Assembly: GCF_000425065.1 (NCBI RefSeq)
Contig: NZ_AULB01000034.1
Location: 23,265 to 87,264, forward strand
Length of the DNA stretch: 64,000 nucleotides
Source: Actinomadura rifamycini DSM 43936
GTDB taxonomy: Bacteria > Actinomycetota > Actinomycetes > Streptosporangiales > Streptosporangiaceae
Direction of reading: 5' to 3'
Shown here: piece after piece, positions 42,034-51,776 of the stretch
How the letters are laid out: each line of letters starts with the position of its first letter
Position numbering within the stretch: the stretch's first letter is position 1
Notes under the pieces: generated by a model
The model's input: only the letters and a program-made list of their open reading frames with translations
The model's database searches: none
Told to the model about the DNA's origin: nothing
Translations under genes and position numbers: made by a program

Positions 42034-43502
42034 TGCTTCAGCACCTGCGCCATGATCTGCGCGGCGATCGGCCCGGCGGCGGTGCCGCCGGAGCCGGCGC
42101 CCTCGGTCATGACGGCGAACGCGTACTTCGGGTCCTCCATGGGGCTGAACCCGACGAACCAGCGGGCGTTGGGGAAGGGGGTCTGCTCGGCGGTACCGGT
42201 CTTACCGGCGATGTTGCGGCCCTGCAGGTTCGTCGCGGTGCCCTCGGTGACGACGCCGCGCATCCAGTCCTGCAGCTCCTTCGCGTCGTCCTCCGACATC
42301 GCCTTCTTGTACTCCTGCGGGTCGGCGCTGTAGACCTCGCTCTGGTCCTGCGCGCGGCCCTTCTCCACCAGGTACGGCTTCATGATGACGCCGTCGTTGG
42401 CGACCGCGGCCGCGACCATCGCCATCTGCAGCGGCGTGGACCGCACGTTCTCCTGCCCGATGCCGGAGCGGGCCGTCGCGTCCTGCCCGGTCTTGATGAC
42501 GTTGCCCTCGGCGTCGGTGACCTCCACCGGGACCGAGCTCTCGGCGGCGAAGAAGTTCGGCTCGACCTCGACCCGGTCGCCGAACCCGAACTTCTCGCTG
42601 CCGTCGTGCAGCTTCTGGATGGTGAGCTCCATCGCCATCCGGCCGAACGAGCTGTTGCAGGACTCGACGAACGCGGCCCGCAGCGGCGCGCGGCCGCCGC
42701 AGGCGCCGTGCTCGTGGGAGTCCGGCAGCGGGATGTTCGATTCAGGCAGGATCAGGTCGCTCGTGTCGACGGGGGTGTTCCTGTCCATCCCGTCCGCCAG
42801 GCCCAGCGCCGCCATCAGGACCTTGAACGACGAACCGGGCGGGAACGTCTGGCTGATCGCGTTGTCGACCAGCGGCCGCTGGACGCCCTCGCCCTTCGCG
42901 AGCTGCTCCAGCCGCTTCGCGCCCTCGTCCGAGCGCGGGTCGTTCGCCACCTCGTTCGGGTCGAACGACGGGAACGACGCCGCCACCTTGATCGCGCCCG
43001 TCTCCACGTCCATGACGACCGCGCCGCCGCGGCGGCCCGGCGCCGTCGCCCGCTTCAGCTGCTCGTAGGCGGTGCGCTGCGCCCGCGGGTCGATCGACAG
43101 CTCCAGGTCGGCGCCCTCGGCCTCCTTGCCGATGAACGTGTCGAACCAGCGCTGGTTGGTGATCCTGCTGTCGTCGCCGGACAGCAGCGCCGAGTACGCG
43201 TTCTCCACCCCCGTGGCGCCGCCGCGGAAGTAGCCGGTGACCGGCGCGAAGATGGCCCCGTCCTTGTAGACGCGGCCGTACTCCTCCTCGTCGATCTCCT
43301 TGGACGACACCAGCACCTCGCCGCCCGCGCTGATCTGCCCGCGCGGCGTCTTGAAGATGTCGGAGTACAGGCGCGGGTTGTTCGCGTCGGTGCGCAGATC
43401 CTCGGCCTGGCTGCCCTGCATGTAGTTGACCTGCGCCATCAGGCCGAAGATCAGCAGCAACGCGAAGATCGCCACGCGCCGGATCGGCTTGTCCATGTTC
43501 AT
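42030..43502 (-). CDS. pbpA: Class B penicillin-binding protein PbpA
   Basis: The 490-residue protein has an N-terminal membrane anchor (about residues 10-26), a dimerisation domain and a transpeptidase domain. The active-site motifs are S224-x-x-K227 (SSFK), S281-x-N283 (SCN) and K434-T-G-T (KTGT). It crosslinks peptidoglycan with the partner glycosyltransferase RodA, encoded 10 bp upstream. The order rodA-pbpA-pknA-pknB is the conserved one. An ATG two codons downstream is an alternative start. Confidence 0.96.
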   Translation of the reverse strand: MNMDKPIRRVAIFALLLIFGLMAQVNYMQGSQAEDLRTDANNPRLYSDIFKTPRGQISAGGEVLVSSKEIDEEEYGRVYKDGAIFAPVTGYFRGGATGVENAYSALLSGDDSRITNQRWFDTFIGKEAEGADLELSIDPRAQRTAYEQLKRATAPGRRGGAVVMDVETGAIKVAASFPSFDPNEVANDPRSDEGAKRLEQLAKGEGVQRPLVDNAISQTFPPGSSFKVLMAALGLADGMDRNTPVDTSDLILPESNIPLPDSHEHGACGGRAPLRAAFVESCNSSFGRMAMELTIQKLHDGSEKFGFGDRVEVEPNFFAAESSVPVEVTDAEGNVIKTGQDATARSGIGQENVRSTPLQMAMVAAAVANDGVIMKPYLVEKGRAQDQSEVYSADPQEYKKAMSEDDAKELQDWMRGVVTEGTATNLQGRNIAGKTGTAEQTPFPNARWFVGFSPMEDPKYAFAVMTEGAGSGGTAAGPIAAQIMAQVLKQ

Positions 43503-43512
43503 GGGAGGCGGA

Positions 43513-45099
43513 TCACCTCGTGCTCACGATCTGGGTCATGCCCTCGTCCTGGATCGCCTGCGGGGCGGGCTTGCGGGCGTCATGGCTCATCCGTACCAGG
43601 ATCGCGATCAGGATCCAGTTCGCCATCAGCGACGAACCGCCCTGCGACAGGAACGGCGTCGTCAGACCCGTCAGCGGGATCAGCTTCGTGACACCCCCGA
43701 CGATGACGAACACCTGGAGCGCGAGGACGAACGACACGCCGCCCGCGAACATCTTCAGGTACGGGTCCCGCGCCGCGACGGCCGTCTTCATGCCGCGCTG
43801 CACGATCAACCCGTAGATGAGCAGGATCGCCATCAGCCCCGTCAGGCCCAGCTCCTCGCCGAGCGAGTCGATGATGAAGTCGCTGAACGACAGCGGCGTC
43901 CGCCACGGCTCGCCCTGGCCGAGGCCCGTGCCGAGCACGCCGCCCTCGCCGAGCGCGAACAGGCCCATCATCAGCTGCCGGCTGTCGGCGTAGGCGCCGC
44001 CCAGCTCGCCGCAGGCGGCGAAGCCCGGCGAGACGGCGCCCTCGGTCTTGAACTTCTGGTAGATCTCGGTGTTCGGGTTGACCGGGACGACCTCGCCGCT
44101 GTCCAGCATGCAGCCGCCGTCGAAGTACGGCTGCGGGTTCTGCCAGATGCTGATGCGCTGGTCGACGTGGCCCATGAACGGCAGCTGCATCGCGACGAAC
44201 ACGCCGACCACCAGCAGCCCGACACCGATCACGATCCACGAGAACCGCTGCGTCGCGATGTACAGCATCGACACGAACAGGCCGAAGTACAGCAGCGCGG
44301 TGCCGAGGTCCTTCTGCAGGAACAGGACGCCCAGGCAGAAGAACCAGATCACCATGACCGGCCCGAGGTCGCGGGCGCGGGGCAGGCTGAACGGGCCGAT
44401 CTTCTTGCCGATCAGCGACATCGCCTGCCGCTTGTTCACCAGGTAGCCCGCGAAGAACGCCACCAGCATCAGCTTCGCGAACTCGCCCGGCTGGACCGAC
44501 ATCGGCCCGACCTTGATCCACACCCGGGCGCCGTTGAGCTCCATGCCCAGGCCCGGCATGATCGGCAGAAGCAGCAGGATGATCGCGCCGAGGCCGATCA
44601 GGTACGTGTAGCGCTGCGCCGTCTTCGGCGTGAACGACAGCGGGGCGTCCGACTTCTGCGTGTCCCGCATGATGAGGATCGCCGCGACGAACATCGCGAT
44701 CCCGACGAACGTCCACATCAGCTGGCCGGGCGCGTCCGCCTCGTCCTTCAGCACCTCGCCGCCGGCCCGCGCCGCGGCCTTCCAGTCGGCGCTGGTCTCC
44801 AGGTCGAGCCGGTAGATCATCGCGAGGCCGAGGCCGTTCAGCGCCACCGCCAGCGGCAGCAGCAGCGGGTCGGCGTACGGCGCGAACTTCATCTGCACGA
44901 AGTACGCCGCGACCGCCAGCACCGCGAGCCCGCCGCCGTACCCGAACAGCCCCGCCGGGATGCTGCCGTCCCGCGCGAGGCCGACCTCCGCGAACGCCGA
45001 CAGCGTCAGGACCATCGCGAAGACGAGCAGCACCAGGGACGCGGCGTTCCGCCGCTGGTACGGCAGCCGCGCCCTGATCTGCTCCCCGAGCGAACTCAC
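43513..45099 (-). CDS. rodA: SEDS-family peptidoglycan glycosyltransferase RodA
   Basis: The 528-residue protein is a SEDS family member with about 12 membrane helices. Family blocks include VWIKVGPMSVQPGEFAKLML, DLGTALLYFGLF, SDFIIDSLGEELG and LTGLTTPFLSQGGSSL. These enzymes polymerise lipid II together with a class B PBP, here PbpA. It is longer than enterobacterial RodA because of additional N-terminal helices, as usual in actinobacteria. The ATG overlaps the pstP stop. Confidence 0.96.
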   Translation of the reverse strand: MSSLGEQIRARLPYQRRNAASLVLLVFAMVLTLSAFAEVGLARDGSIPAGLFGYGGGLAVLAVAAYFVQMKFAPYADPLLLPLAVALNGLGLAMIYRLDLETSADWKAAARAGGEVLKDEADAPGQLMWTFVGIAMFVAAILIMRDTQKSDAPLSFTPKTAQRYTYLIGLGAIILLLLPIMPGLGMELNGARVWIKVGPMSVQPGEFAKLMLVAFFAGYLVNKRQAMSLIGKKIGPFSLPRARDLGPVMVIWFFCLGVLFLQKDLGTALLYFGLFVSMLYIATQRFSWIVIGVGLLVVGVFVAMQLPFMGHVDQRISIWQNPQPYFDGGCMLDSGEVVPVNPNTEIYQKFKTEGAVSPGFAACGELGGAYADSRQLMMGLFALGEGGVLGTGLGQGEPWRTPLSFSDFIIDSLGEELGLTGLMAILLIYGLIVQRGMKTAVAARDPYLKMFAGGVSFVLALQVFVIVGGVTKLIPLTGLTTPFLSQGGSSLMANWILIAILVRMSHDARKPAPQAIQDEGMTQIVSTR

Positions 45100-46706
45100 C
45101 TGGGCGTCCCCCCATCGGACGGACAGCCCTCGATGTTCGAGTCGCCCGCCTTGCAGGCGTCCCGGTTGTCGCCCAGCTCCTGGAGCTTCGCCTGCGCCTC
45201 CTGCCGGCCGGCGAACACCAGCTTGTTCTCGGTCACCGCCGCGGCGTCCTCCATGGGGAGCTCGCTCACCCGGATCTCACTGCCGGTGATCTTCGTCTGC
45301 TCGCAGTTCTGCTGGCCGGCGCCCTTCACGATGACGACGCTGCCCTTCTCCGCGGTCACCACGTACTTGCAGACGCTCTGCTGGAGCTTCTCCAGGGCCG
45401 CCGGGCCCTCCACGGTGTAGGTCTCCTCCACCTGCTGGCGCTGCGCCTGCGGCAGGTCCTCCAGCAGGATCGGCGGGTTCGGCTGCTCTTTCGCGGCGGC
45501 CTTGCGCGACAGGTCGAGCCCCGGCACGTCCTGCGGCGTGCCCCGGAACAGGACGACCCGTCCGTTCTCGGCGCCGATGTAGTAGCCGCTCTTCACGTTC
45601 TGCAGCAGCACGAAGCCGCCGGCGCCGATCCCGAGGACCACGACGCCCGCGACCACCAGCAGCCACGCCCACTTGCGGACGCCGCCGCCCTTCCGCTCCT
45701 TCGCCGGAGCGGGCTGCGGCATCCCGCCCGGGGGCGGCATCTGGTCGGGCCGGTGGTCGGGCAGGGGCTCGCCGGCCGGCTCGGCCGCCGCCATCGGCGG
45801 CGGCATCTCGTCCACCGCCACCGGCGGCTGCGGCCGCGTGTCGCGGAGCTGCGCGGCCCGCCCCGCGGGCGTGTCCGCGGGCCCCGCCGGCATCGTCGTC
45901 CCCGGGCCGCCGGGCGGCTCCGGCGGCGACGCGGTCGCCGCCGCCCCGACCGCCTGCCCGGGCCCGCCCGTCGGGGGCTGCCGGTCCAGGTCGACGACGT
46001 CCGCCACCACGCACGTGATGTTGTCCGGGCCGCCGCCCCGGTTCGCGAGGTCGATGAGCTGCCGGACGGCCTGCTCCGGCTCGTCCACGTCCGTCAGGAC
46101 CTGGAAGATGGTCTCCGCGGTCACGACGCCCGACAGGCCGTCCGAGCACAGCAGGTACCGGTCGCCGACCTGCGCCTCGCGCAGCGACAGGTCCGGGTCG
46201 ACCTCGCCGCGCCCGTCCAGCGCGCGCAGCAGCAGCGACCGCTGCGGGTGCGACGCGGCCTCGTCCGGGCTGATGCGCCCCTCGTCCACCAGGGACTGGA
46301 CGAGCGTGTGGTCGTGCGTGATCTGGAACAGGCTGCCGTCGCGCAGCAGGTAGGCCCGCGAGTCGCCGATGTGGACGAGCGCCACCTGGTCGCCCGCCCA
46401 CAGCATCGCCGTCAGCGTCGTGCCCATGCCCTGCAGCGCGGGATCGGATTCCACGATCCGGTGCAGGTTGTCGTTCGCGGCTTTGACCGTGTGCTCGAGC
46501 GCCGCCAGCAGCTCGTTCGCCGGCAGGTCCTTGTCGAGCCGGCGCAGCGCCTCGATGGCCGCGGCGCTGGCGATCTCCCCGCCGACGTGCCCGCCCATCC
46601 CGTCGGCCACGGCGAGCAGGTGCGCGCCCGCGTACGCCGAGTCCTCGTTGCCCTCGCGCAGCATGCCGACGTCGGAGCGCGCGGCGTAGCGGATTCCCAG
46701 AGTCAT
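45096..46706 (-). CDS. pstP: PP2C-type Ser/Thr phosphatase PstP
   Basis: The 536-residue protein has an N-terminal PP2C domain with metal-binding motifs EGNEDSAY, ADGMGGHVGGE, SDGLSG and GGPDNITC. A Pro-rich linker, one membrane helix (WLLVVAGVVVLGIGAGGFVLL) and an extracytoplasmic domain of about 170 residues with two cysteines follow. It dephosphorylates PknA, PknB and their substrates. The start overlaps the fhaB stop (ATGA). Confidence 0.95.
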   Translation of the reverse strand: MTLGIRYAARSDVGMLREGNEDSAYAGAHLLAVADGMGGHVGGEIASAAAIEALRRLDKDLPANELLAALEHTVKAANDNLHRIVESDPALQGMGTTLTAMLWAGDQVALVHIGDSRAYLLRDGSLFQITHDHTLVQSLVDEGRISPDEAASHPQRSLLLRALDGRGEVDPDLSLREAQVGDRYLLCSDGLSGVVTAETIFQVLTDVDEPEQAVRQLIDLANRGGGPDNITCVVADVVDLDRQPPTGGPGQAVGAAATASPPEPPGGPGTTMPAGPADTPAGRAAQLRDTRPQPPVAVDEMPPPMAAAEPAGEPLPDHRPDQMPPPGGMPQPAPAKERKGGGVRKWAWLLVVAGVVVLGIGAGGFVLLQNVKSGYYIGAENGRVVLFRGTPQDVPGLDLSRKAAAKEQPNPPILLEDLPQAQRQQVEETYTVEGPAALEKLQQSVCKYVVTAEKGSVVIVKGAGQQNCEQTKITGSEIRVSELPMEDAAAVTENKLVFAGRQEAQAKLQELGDNRDACKAGDSNIEGCPSDGGTPR

Positions 46707-47212
46707 TTGCGCAGCTCGATCACGGTCTTGCCGATACGGACCGGAACGCCCGGCGGCACCGGCATGGGCCGGCTCACCTTCGTGCGTCCGAGGTAAGTCC
46801 CATTGGTCGAACCGAGATCTTCCACGATCCACTGACCGTCCTGGGCGTAAATCCGTGCATGTCGGCTCGAAGCGTAGTCGTCGGTCACGACCAGTGTGGA
46901 GTCATTCGCCCGGCCGATGGTGATGGGCACCCCGGTGAGGTCGATGACGGTGCCCGCCCGTTCGCCCTGCACGACGACGAGCTTCGTCGGCGCGCCCTGC
47001 TGGGCGCCGCCGGGCGCCGGCGGCGGCTGCGGTGCGCGCGGCGGGCGCGCCGCCGCCTTCTGCGGTCGCGGCGCCGACGCGCGCGAGGCCGCGCGTGTCG
47101 CGGCCTTCGAGCCGAACAGGTCGGCCCTGATCACACCGACGGCCGCGATGACGAAGAGCCAGAGCACCGCGAGGAACGCCAGCTTGATCAGCGTGAGGGT
47201 GAATGGGGACAT
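46703..47212 (-). CDS. fhaB: FHA-domain membrane protein FhaB (FipA)
   Basis: The 169-residue protein has an N-terminal membrane helix (about 8-28), an Ala/Pro-rich linker and a C-terminal FHA domain. The phosphothreonine-binding residues lie in ITIGRANDS, SSRHARI and STNGTYLG. It docks phosphorylated partners of PknA and PknB at division sites. It lies between fhaA and pstP in the standard order. Confidence 0.95.
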   Translation of the reverse strand: MSPFTLTLIKLAFLAVLWLFVIAAVGVIRADLFGSKAATRAASRASAPRPQKAAARPPRAPQPPPAPGGAQQGAPTKLVVVQGERAGTVIDLTGVPITIGRANDSTLVVTDDYASSRHARIYAQDGQWIVEDLGSTNGTYLGRTKVSRPMPVPPGVPVRIGKTVIELRK

Positions 47213-47223
47213 CGGAGTCGGGG

Positions 47224-47976
47224 TTACTCCCTATCGCGGCGGAACACGAGTGTGGTCCGGCCCATCGTGACCCGGGACCCGTCGACCAGCGTCACCCGCC
47301 GGATCGGCTGGCCGTTCACGAAAGAGCCGTTGGTCGACCCTAGATCCACGAGCACGATTTCGGGACCTTCTACGCGGATCTCGGCATGGTGCCGTGATAC
47401 GCCCGGATCGACAAGGCGCAGATCGCAGTCGGTGCCACGGCCGAGCAGGGTCACGGGCGTGTTGATCTCGTACGTCCGCTGGGTGGCGTCGGCGCCCTCC
47501 ACCGCCGTCGTCACCAGCAGCCGCGGGTGCCCGCCGAAGGCCCCGCCGCCGCTCTGCGGCATATTGCTCGCCGAAGGGCGGATCTCCCCGCCCTCGACGG
47601 TCGAGCCCCTGATCACGCCCGACCTGATCCGGAACATGCCCGTGGCCAGATCGTCAGTGTTCTCGAACCGGACGCGCACCGGACCCACGAAGGAGTACCC
47701 CTGTTCCTTCGCGTACTCCCGGGCCAGGTTCGCCAGCTCCTGGCTCAGACTGTCCGCGTAGACCTGCAGCCGCTGCCCGTCCTGCTGAGAGATATCGACG
47801 ACGAAGTCGTTCGGAACCAGCGTGCGGCCCTGTGCCACGATCGCCGCCCGATCGTCCATCTCGCGCTGCACAGCACTGGCCACCTCGACCGGCTGCAGCT
47901 CAGACTTGAAGGCACGGGCGAAGGCCCCTTCGACCATGCCCTCGAGCCGTCGCTCGAAGCGCTGAATGACGCCCAC
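47224..47976 (-). CDS. fhaA: FHA-domain protein FhaA with N-terminal DUF3662
   Basis: The 250-residue protein has the FhaA N-terminal domain (IQRFERRLEGMVEGAFARAFKSELQPVEVA) and a C-terminal FHA domain (LLGRGTDCDLRL, SRHHAEI, STNGSFVNG). In mycobacteria FhaA binds the phosphorylated pseudokinase domain of the flippase MviN. I chose the second of two in-frame GTG codons because GGGAGG then lies five bases upstream; the first GTG, at 47982, overlaps that ribosome site. It is the first gene of the kinase/phosphatase operon. Confidence 0.94.
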   Translation of the reverse strand: MGVIQRFERRLEGMVEGAFARAFKSELQPVEVASAVQREMDDRAAIVAQGRTLVPNDFVVDISQQDGQRLQVYADSLSQELANLAREYAKEQGYSFVGPVRVRFENTDDLATGMFRIRSGVIRGSTVEGGEIRPSASNMPQSGGGAFGGHPRLLVTTAVEGADATQRTYEINTPVTLLGRGTDCDLRLVDPGVSRHHAEIRVEGPEIVLVDLGSTNGSFVNGQPIRRVTLVDGSRVTMGRTTLVFRRDRE

Positions 47977-48104
47977 GGGCACCTCCCTTCCCCACTGGTA
48001 GACGATCGTATCGGTGCAAAGGTTCGTTCGAAGTATCGAGTTGCCGGACCACTGCTCCGTACGTGCTAGCCTTTTCGAGCACCCGGAGACGGGACGACAC
48101 TCGC

Positions 48105-48187
48105 GGGCGAGTGGCGGAACGGCAGACGCGCACGGTTCAGGTCCGTGTGTCCGAGAGGATGTGAGGGTTCAAATCCCTCCTCGCCCA
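48105..48187 (+). tRNA. tRNA-Leu (CAG)
   Basis: The 83-nt cloverleaf has acceptor GGGCGAG paired with CTCGCCC, a D-arm, the anticodon loop TTCAGGT with anticodon CAG (48138-48140), a long class II variable arm and the T-arm with GGTTCAAATCC. The CCA end is not encoded. A leucine tRNA at this place next to fhaA is conserved in actinobacteria. Confidence 0.96.
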
Positions 48188-48198
48188 CTCGAAGACTG

Positions 48199-48242
48199 GA
48201 AGCAGTGTGGTCGGAGCCTTGCGGCTCCTTCCCCACTGCTTC
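48199..48242 (+). terminator. Terminator after tRNA-Leu
   Basis: GAAGCAGTG (48199-48207) pairs with CACTGCTTC (48234-48242), with an inner GGAGCC/GGCTCC stem (48213-48228). A second hairpin, GTGGGGGG with CCCCCCAC (48282-48302), lies downstream and could end transcription from the opposite gene. Confidence 0.75.
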
Positions 48243-48363
48243 TCGTCATTTTACCCGGGGGGCGACCCCCGGACCCCCGATGTGGGGGGCTTCGCCCCCC
48301 ACGCCCCCCGGCACTCGTTGGGTGCGGGAATCGGGGATCGGGGATCGCGTTGGGGCGTTCGGG

Positions 48364-51300
48364 TCAGGACATCGCGGCGGTCAGTTCGGCGAGCACCTCC
48401 GATGCGGTGGCCGGGTCGAGGTCGCCGAAGGGGTGCTCGACGTACGGAATCGCCCTGGAGTCGTTCGGCGTGTGGTCGTCCAGCCAGATCTCCTTCGTGA
48501 ACGCGTCGAATTCGTCGATGGCGATCGGGGGGTTCAGGCTGATGTTGAGGGAACGGCCGCCCGGGACCGCTCGATAGAAGGCGTGCTGGAGTCCCGCGTC
48601 CATGGGAGCGGTGCGATGCCAGCCGAGCCGGTCCAGCGTCCGCGTGGCGAACGTCCTGCCCTGGAAGCGCTCCAGGCGGCGTGCGGCGCGCTCGGCGTCG
48701 GTCAGGGTGTGGACGGTGCGCTCCAGCTGCGGGAACGGTTGCAGGATCTCGTACTCGGAGAAGAGCGCCGACCACGCCTCCAGTGACCCGTCCAGGTCGA
48801 CCGGGTGCGGGATGCCGATGGCGGCGGAATCCGGGACGGTCAGGACGTCGTCGGCGGCGTCGGCGAACGTGCCGTCCTCGGCGACGCGGAACGCGGCGGC
48901 CTTGCCCCCGTCCTCGGCGACCCAGACCAGCCGCCGCACGATGTGGCCGATCAGGGGGTGCTCGACGAGCAGGCGCCGGAAGTCGCCGACCGGCCAGCGG
49001 CGCCGCGTGAGCATCGACCTCTCCAGGCGGTGGATCTGGTCGGCGGCCACCATCTGCACGTCCTTCTTCAGGGCGGCGAACCGCTTGTAGGCGGCGGGCG
49101 CCATCTCGGGGTCGTCCTTGGCGCCCGGTTTGGGGAGGGCCTTGCGGGCGGCGCCGTTCTCGTCCCGCACCAGCGGCCGGAGGTTCTCATCGAAGCCGAC
49201 GTGGAAGCGGCGCCGCCCGTAGTCCAGGACGAGCCCGCCGGAGGCGTCCAGGCCGAAGTCGGGGACGAGCCGGTCGGCCAGTTGCTCGGAGGTGAGCCCC
49301 AGCCCGTCCGCGACCTTCCTGATCTTGTCTCGGGCGTGGTCCCGGAGAGCCTCGAACTTCACCTTCTGCGCGATGCCGTGCAGGTGCATCAGCGCGACGT
49401 CCGTGCCGATCCCCGCCAGGATCTCCAGCCCGGCCACGGCCTTGTGGTGACCGTTCCGGCCCGGCCAGGCGCGGATGACCGGGGTGAGCCTGCGGACCGT
49501 CTCGTCGTCGCCGAGCCAGGCGAGCTGCGCCAGCGCCCAGTTGTCCTTGGCGGGTGCCCCGCTCTGCTCCCACAACTGGAACAGCGCCCACCCGAACTCG
49601 GCCAGCGACCCCGGATCGCACAGCTCCCGGACCACGTCCACGCCCGCGTAGACCGCCCCGGGTGCGGACATGGCCAGCATCGTCAGCACGTGGCCCGCCG
49701 CGTCGGCCGGGAGCGCATCCCGCCTGCCGCGCAACCGGATCTGCGGCAGCGAGTGCGGACTCGCCCACGTGCCCACGGACGGCATGCGGGCCGGCAGCCG
49801 CTCCAGTCCGTCCACCGTCACCAGCGCCTCGACGGCGCGCGCGGCCTCGTCACCGTGTGCCCGCGCCGCCGCATCGGCGATCTCTTCGACCGGGTACTTG
49901 CGGGCCAGCAGCCGCAGCGCTTCCTCGGCGTCCCCCCGCCGCGCGCCGGGACGACCCACCGCATCCGGGACCAGCAGCGGCACCGCATCCAGGCCATGCC
50001 GGTCGAACCAGGCCAGCGCCGCCTCCCGCCGCTCCTCGCTCGGCCGGGGCAGGTACCCGGCCGTCAACCGCGCCGCGCCGACGTCCAGGAACGGCATCAG
50101 CACATCGGCGTACTCGACCGGATCGAACTTGGTCGCCGCCATCGCGGTGGGCAGCGCCTCAAGCCCGAACCGCGCCGCCAACTGCCGTACACAGCTGATC
50201 GCGGCACGTCCCTTCGGCTCCCGCATAGCCGGCAGCGACCGGACCTTGTCCTCGGAGCAGTGGGTGACCACGGCTTGCAACGGGGAGTACAAGATGTACC
50301 CCTTGGCGATCGCATCGTCGGCGAGCTCGTCCCAGCTCCACCCTTCCGGCTTGTGATCCGACTTGGGCTGCGCCCAGCGGTCCCGCTCGCCGGGCGCCCA
50401 GCGCATCGCGGGCCCGGGCGGGGCGAGCCTCGGCACCACGTCCGGCTTGGTGGTGCGCGCCCATGGCGGGTCGACCAGGAGCGGCGGCAGCGCGTCCGCC
50501 GGGGCGTCCGGCAGCCTGTCGTCGCCGTCGAGCAGCCCGTCGATGACCGCGCGTACCTCGGGCGCCAGGCCGGGCAGGGCCTCGGCCGCCAGGTCGCGGT
50601 TGGCCTCGACGTGCTCGGCGAGCAGCCTGCCGAGCTGCGGCGAACCGGACGCGGCCGGTGCCAGCAGGCGCAGCGCCCGGACGGGGAAGCGCCGCACCGC
50701 GTCGAGCAGCGCGGGCAGAACGATCTTGCGTCCGGTGTGGTCCACCAGGTCGGCACGCTCCACCAGACCCTGGAACGCCGCCTCGCCCGGCAGGACCGCC
50801 AGCATCTCCGGAACGCTCTTGCGGACGGTGTCGTTGCCGGGTTCGAGGTCGAGCGCCTCGAGGAACAGCGGCGTGATGGCGTCCCCGGCCCCGTCCACCA
50901 TGGTGATCACGACCGACCGGTCCCAGGACCACACCAAGCTGCTGTTCGCCTGGATCGCCCGCACGGCCATATCGACGTGCCGGGACGACCCCAGCGACGC
51001 GAAGAGCATCCTCCAGAAGCCCCAGCCGCTGTCGTAATGCCGGGTCGCCGGGAAGCAGTCCTCCACCCAGTCGTGCCGGTCGGGCACCAGGAAGGAGACC
51101 GCCACCCGCTTCGTCGGGGCACGGCGATGCTCCGCCAGACGCTCCACCGCCTCCCGGTACTCCTCGTCGGAGGCGACCGCCAGCAGGCCGCGCAGCCGCG
51201 CACCGGTCTGCGGCAGCCCGGTCGACCCGACCGTGCGACTGCCGACCTCCATCCGGTCATCGATGGAGGCGATCCCGTGGTCGCCCCAGTGAAGCCCGCT

Positions 51301-51696
51301 GAGCTCGGCGAACGCGCAGGCGGCGAAGGCCGGCCCGTGCTCGCTCACCCAGGCGTCCGCCAGCGGCTTCGCGATCGTTCCCCCGGCCAGGTGGGAAGTC
51401 CCGCCCGTCGCGTGGGTCAGCAGGGCGGCGACCACGGCCGCGCCGAGCGGATTCGCACCGCCGGACACGTACTCGTGCGCCGCCTCGGCCGGCTCCGCGC
51501 CGACACCGGCCCGCTCGGCGAGCGGTGCCGACGCCTCCAGCCGGGCGAACCGCTCGCGCAGGTTCGCGCTCGCGGAGCGGTCGATCTTGATTCTGGAACC
51601 CGGCCGCCCGCCGCGCCGCGGGTACAGCGAGCGTCGCCAGGCGTCGGGGAAGTTCAGGGCGTTCTCATCTGATGGGGAACTCGGCTGCTCGTCCAT
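48364..51696 (-). CDS. DUF4132-type large protein
   Basis: The 1110-residue protein is soluble and mostly helical, with repeated Ala/Leu-rich segments that look like HEAT-type repeats over residues 100-800. The C-terminal 250 residues (LERFQGRTFATRTLDRLGWHR, then PGGRSLNISLNPPIAIDEFD) resemble the DUF4132 domain found in MolR/YehI-like proteins. The molecular function of that family is not known. It is monocistronic, with no clear ribosome site visible at the ATG. The assignment is by pattern and moderately certain. Confidence 0.65.
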   Translation of the reverse strand: MDEQPSSPSDENALNFPDAWRRSLYPRRGGRPGSRIKIDRSASANLRERFARLEASAPLAERAGVGAEPAEAAHEYVSGGANPLGAAVVAALLTHATGGTSHLAGGTIAKPLADAWVSEHGPAFAACAFAELSGLHWGDHGIASIDDRMEVGSRTVGSTGLPQTGARLRGLLAVASDEEYREAVERLAEHRRAPTKRVAVSFLVPDRHDWVEDCFPATRHYDSGWGFWRMLFASLGSSRHVDMAVRAIQANSSLVWSWDRSVVITMVDGAGDAITPLFLEALDLEPGNDTVRKSVPEMLAVLPGEAAFQGLVERADLVDHTGRKIVLPALLDAVRRFPVRALRLLAPAASGSPQLGRLLAEHVEANRDLAAEALPGLAPEVRAVIDGLLDGDDRLPDAPADALPPLLVDPPWARTTKPDVVPRLAPPGPAMRWAPGERDRWAQPKSDHKPEGWSWDELADDAIAKGYILYSPLQAVVTHCSEDKVRSLPAMREPKGRAAISCVRQLAARFGLEALPTAMAATKFDPVEYADVLMPFLDVGAARLTAGYLPRPSEERREAALAWFDRHGLDAVPLLVPDAVGRPGARRGDAEEALRLLARKYPVEEIADAAARAHGDEAARAVEALVTVDGLERLPARMPSVGTWASPHSLPQIRLRGRRDALPADAAGHVLTMLAMSAPGAVYAGVDVVRELCDPGSLAEFGWALFQLWEQSGAPAKDNWALAQLAWLGDDETVRRLTPVIRAWPGRNGHHKAVAGLEILAGIGTDVALMHLHGIAQKVKFEALRDHARDKIRKVADGLGLTSEQLADRLVPDFGLDASGGLVLDYGRRRFHVGFDENLRPLVRDENGAARKALPKPGAKDDPEMAPAAYKRFAALKKDVQMVAADQIHRLERSMLTRRRWPVGDFRRLLVEHPLIGHIVRRLVWVAEDGGKAAAFRVAEDGTFADAADDVLTVPDSAAIGIPHPVDLDGSLEAWSALFSEYEILQPFPQLERTVHTLTDAERAARRLERFQGRTFATRTLDRLGWHRTAPMDAGLQHAFYRAVPGGRSLNISLNPPIAIDEFDAFTKEIWLDDHTPNDSRAIPYVEHPFGDLDPATASEVLAELTAAMS

Positions 51697-51776
51697 GGCT
51701 CCTTGCCGAAGGTCGGGTACGGCAGAGCAGCGTAGAGATCACCCCGGACAAGGCCGCGGCCTCTCCCCGCCGACGG

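Noticed and set aside
48105..48187. tRNA-Leu as integration site for the neighbouring DNA
   Set aside because: I saw no duplicated tRNA 3' end and no integrase or excision gene in the flanks.
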